Source: Betaproteobacteria bacterium
Lineage (GTDB): Bacteria; Pseudomonadota; Gammaproteobacteria; Burkholderiales; Thiobacteraceae
Assembly (NCBI GenBank): GCA_025361165.1
Contig: JANYAU010000004.1
Span: forward strand, 1 to 32,321
Direction: 5' to 3'
DNA length: 32,321 bases
The translations under genes and the position numbers were made by a program. This document shows, in pieces, positions 31,720-32,321 of the stretch. Every line of letters starts with the position of its first letter. Position 1 is the first letter of the stretch. The notes under the pieces were generated by a model. It was given only the letters and a program-made list of their open reading frames with translations. It was not told where the DNA came from and ran no database searches.

Positions 31720-32321
31720 CTAGAATTTAACGAAATCGGATTCGTTCGGCTCGCTCATTGCCGTCGCGAGTTTGTTTGCGCGCTTGGCGGGCTTGGCCGA
31801 TTTGGGCGCAAGCTGCTGCACGCGTGAGGTGATCGCACTGGCTTCGAGCTTGAAGAAGCTCATGGACTGCTGCAACTGTTCGGCCTGGCCGCTCATCTCT
31901 TCCGCAGTGGCGGCTAGCTCTTCCGATGACGAGGCATTTTGCTGCGTGATTTGGCTGAGCTGGTTCATGGCGGTATTGATCTGCGCCACGCCCGAGGATT
32001 GTTCCTCAGAGGCGGCGGTGATTTCCTGCACCAAGTCGGAAGTCTTCTTGATCGAAGGCACCATCTCATCCAGCAGCTTGCCGGCTTTTTCCGCCAGACC
32101 CACGGAGCCCTTGGCCACTTCGCCGATTTCCTGCGCGGCGACTTGGCTGCGTTCGGCCAGCTTGCGCACTTCCGCTGCTACCACCGCGAAGCCCTTGCCA
32201 TGTTCGCCGGCACGCGCCGCTTCGATGGCGGCATTGAGCGCCAGCAGATTGGTTTGATAAGCGATGTCGTCGATGATGCCGATTTTTTCGGCGATGGATT
32301 TCATCGCGGCCACGGTTTGGT
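31720..32321 (-). CDS. Methyl-accepting chemotaxis protein, C-terminal part (5' end beyond window)
   Basis: [53 protein letters not shown], the canonical MCP hairpin; open to the window edge. Confidence 0.96.
   Translation of the reverse strand, partial: QTVAAMKSIAEKIGIIDDIAYQTNLLALNAAIEAARAGEHGKGFAVVAAEVRKLAERSQVAAQEIGEVAKGSVGLAEKAGKLLDEMVPSIKKTSDLVQEITAASEEQSSGVAQINTAMNQLSQITQQNASSSEELAATAEEMSGQAEQLQQSMSFFKLEASAITSRVQQLAPKSAKPAKRANKLATAMSEPNESDFVKF

Noticed and set aside
31095-31730. 211-aa plus-strand ORF opposite cheW
   Set aside because: Antisense to cheW, His/Asp-rich low-complexity translation typical of a shadow ORF.
28318-32321. Chemotaxis cluster lacking cheA and cheY
   Set aside because: The operon runs in from beyond the right edge, so cheA/cheY may simply be outside the window.

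Overview
This window looks like a betaproteobacterial chromosome segment, judging from gene content and order. It is mostly housekeeping: an SDR fragment; dnaQ-rnhA-methyltransferase; mltD; sdhCDAB-sdhE-ygfX; ygfZ; pyrG-kdsA-eno-ftsB; feoAB; and part of a chemotaxis operon (mcp-cheW-X-cheR-cheD-cheB). Two c-di-GMP/sensory loci sit among these. One is a tight TonB receptor / periplasmic binding protein / HAMP-GGDEF-EAL operon. The other is a GAF-PAS-GAF histidine kinase / NarL regulator / REC-PAS-PAS-GGDEF-EAL locus. The least ordinary observations are: (i) a frameshifted, core-deleted gloB remnant in the position where gloB is expected; (ii) a small TPR ORF that appears to be an OGT/SPINDLY-type protein with its catalytic domain deleted; (iii) the receptor/binding-protein/c-di-GMP operon; (iv) an uncharacterised 105-aa protein coupled to cheR; and (v) two perfect palindromic or hairpin elements in intergenic gaps. 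I saw no CRISPR array, tRNA, rRNA, prophage or transposase. All family calls come from reading motifs in the translations; no database search was run.
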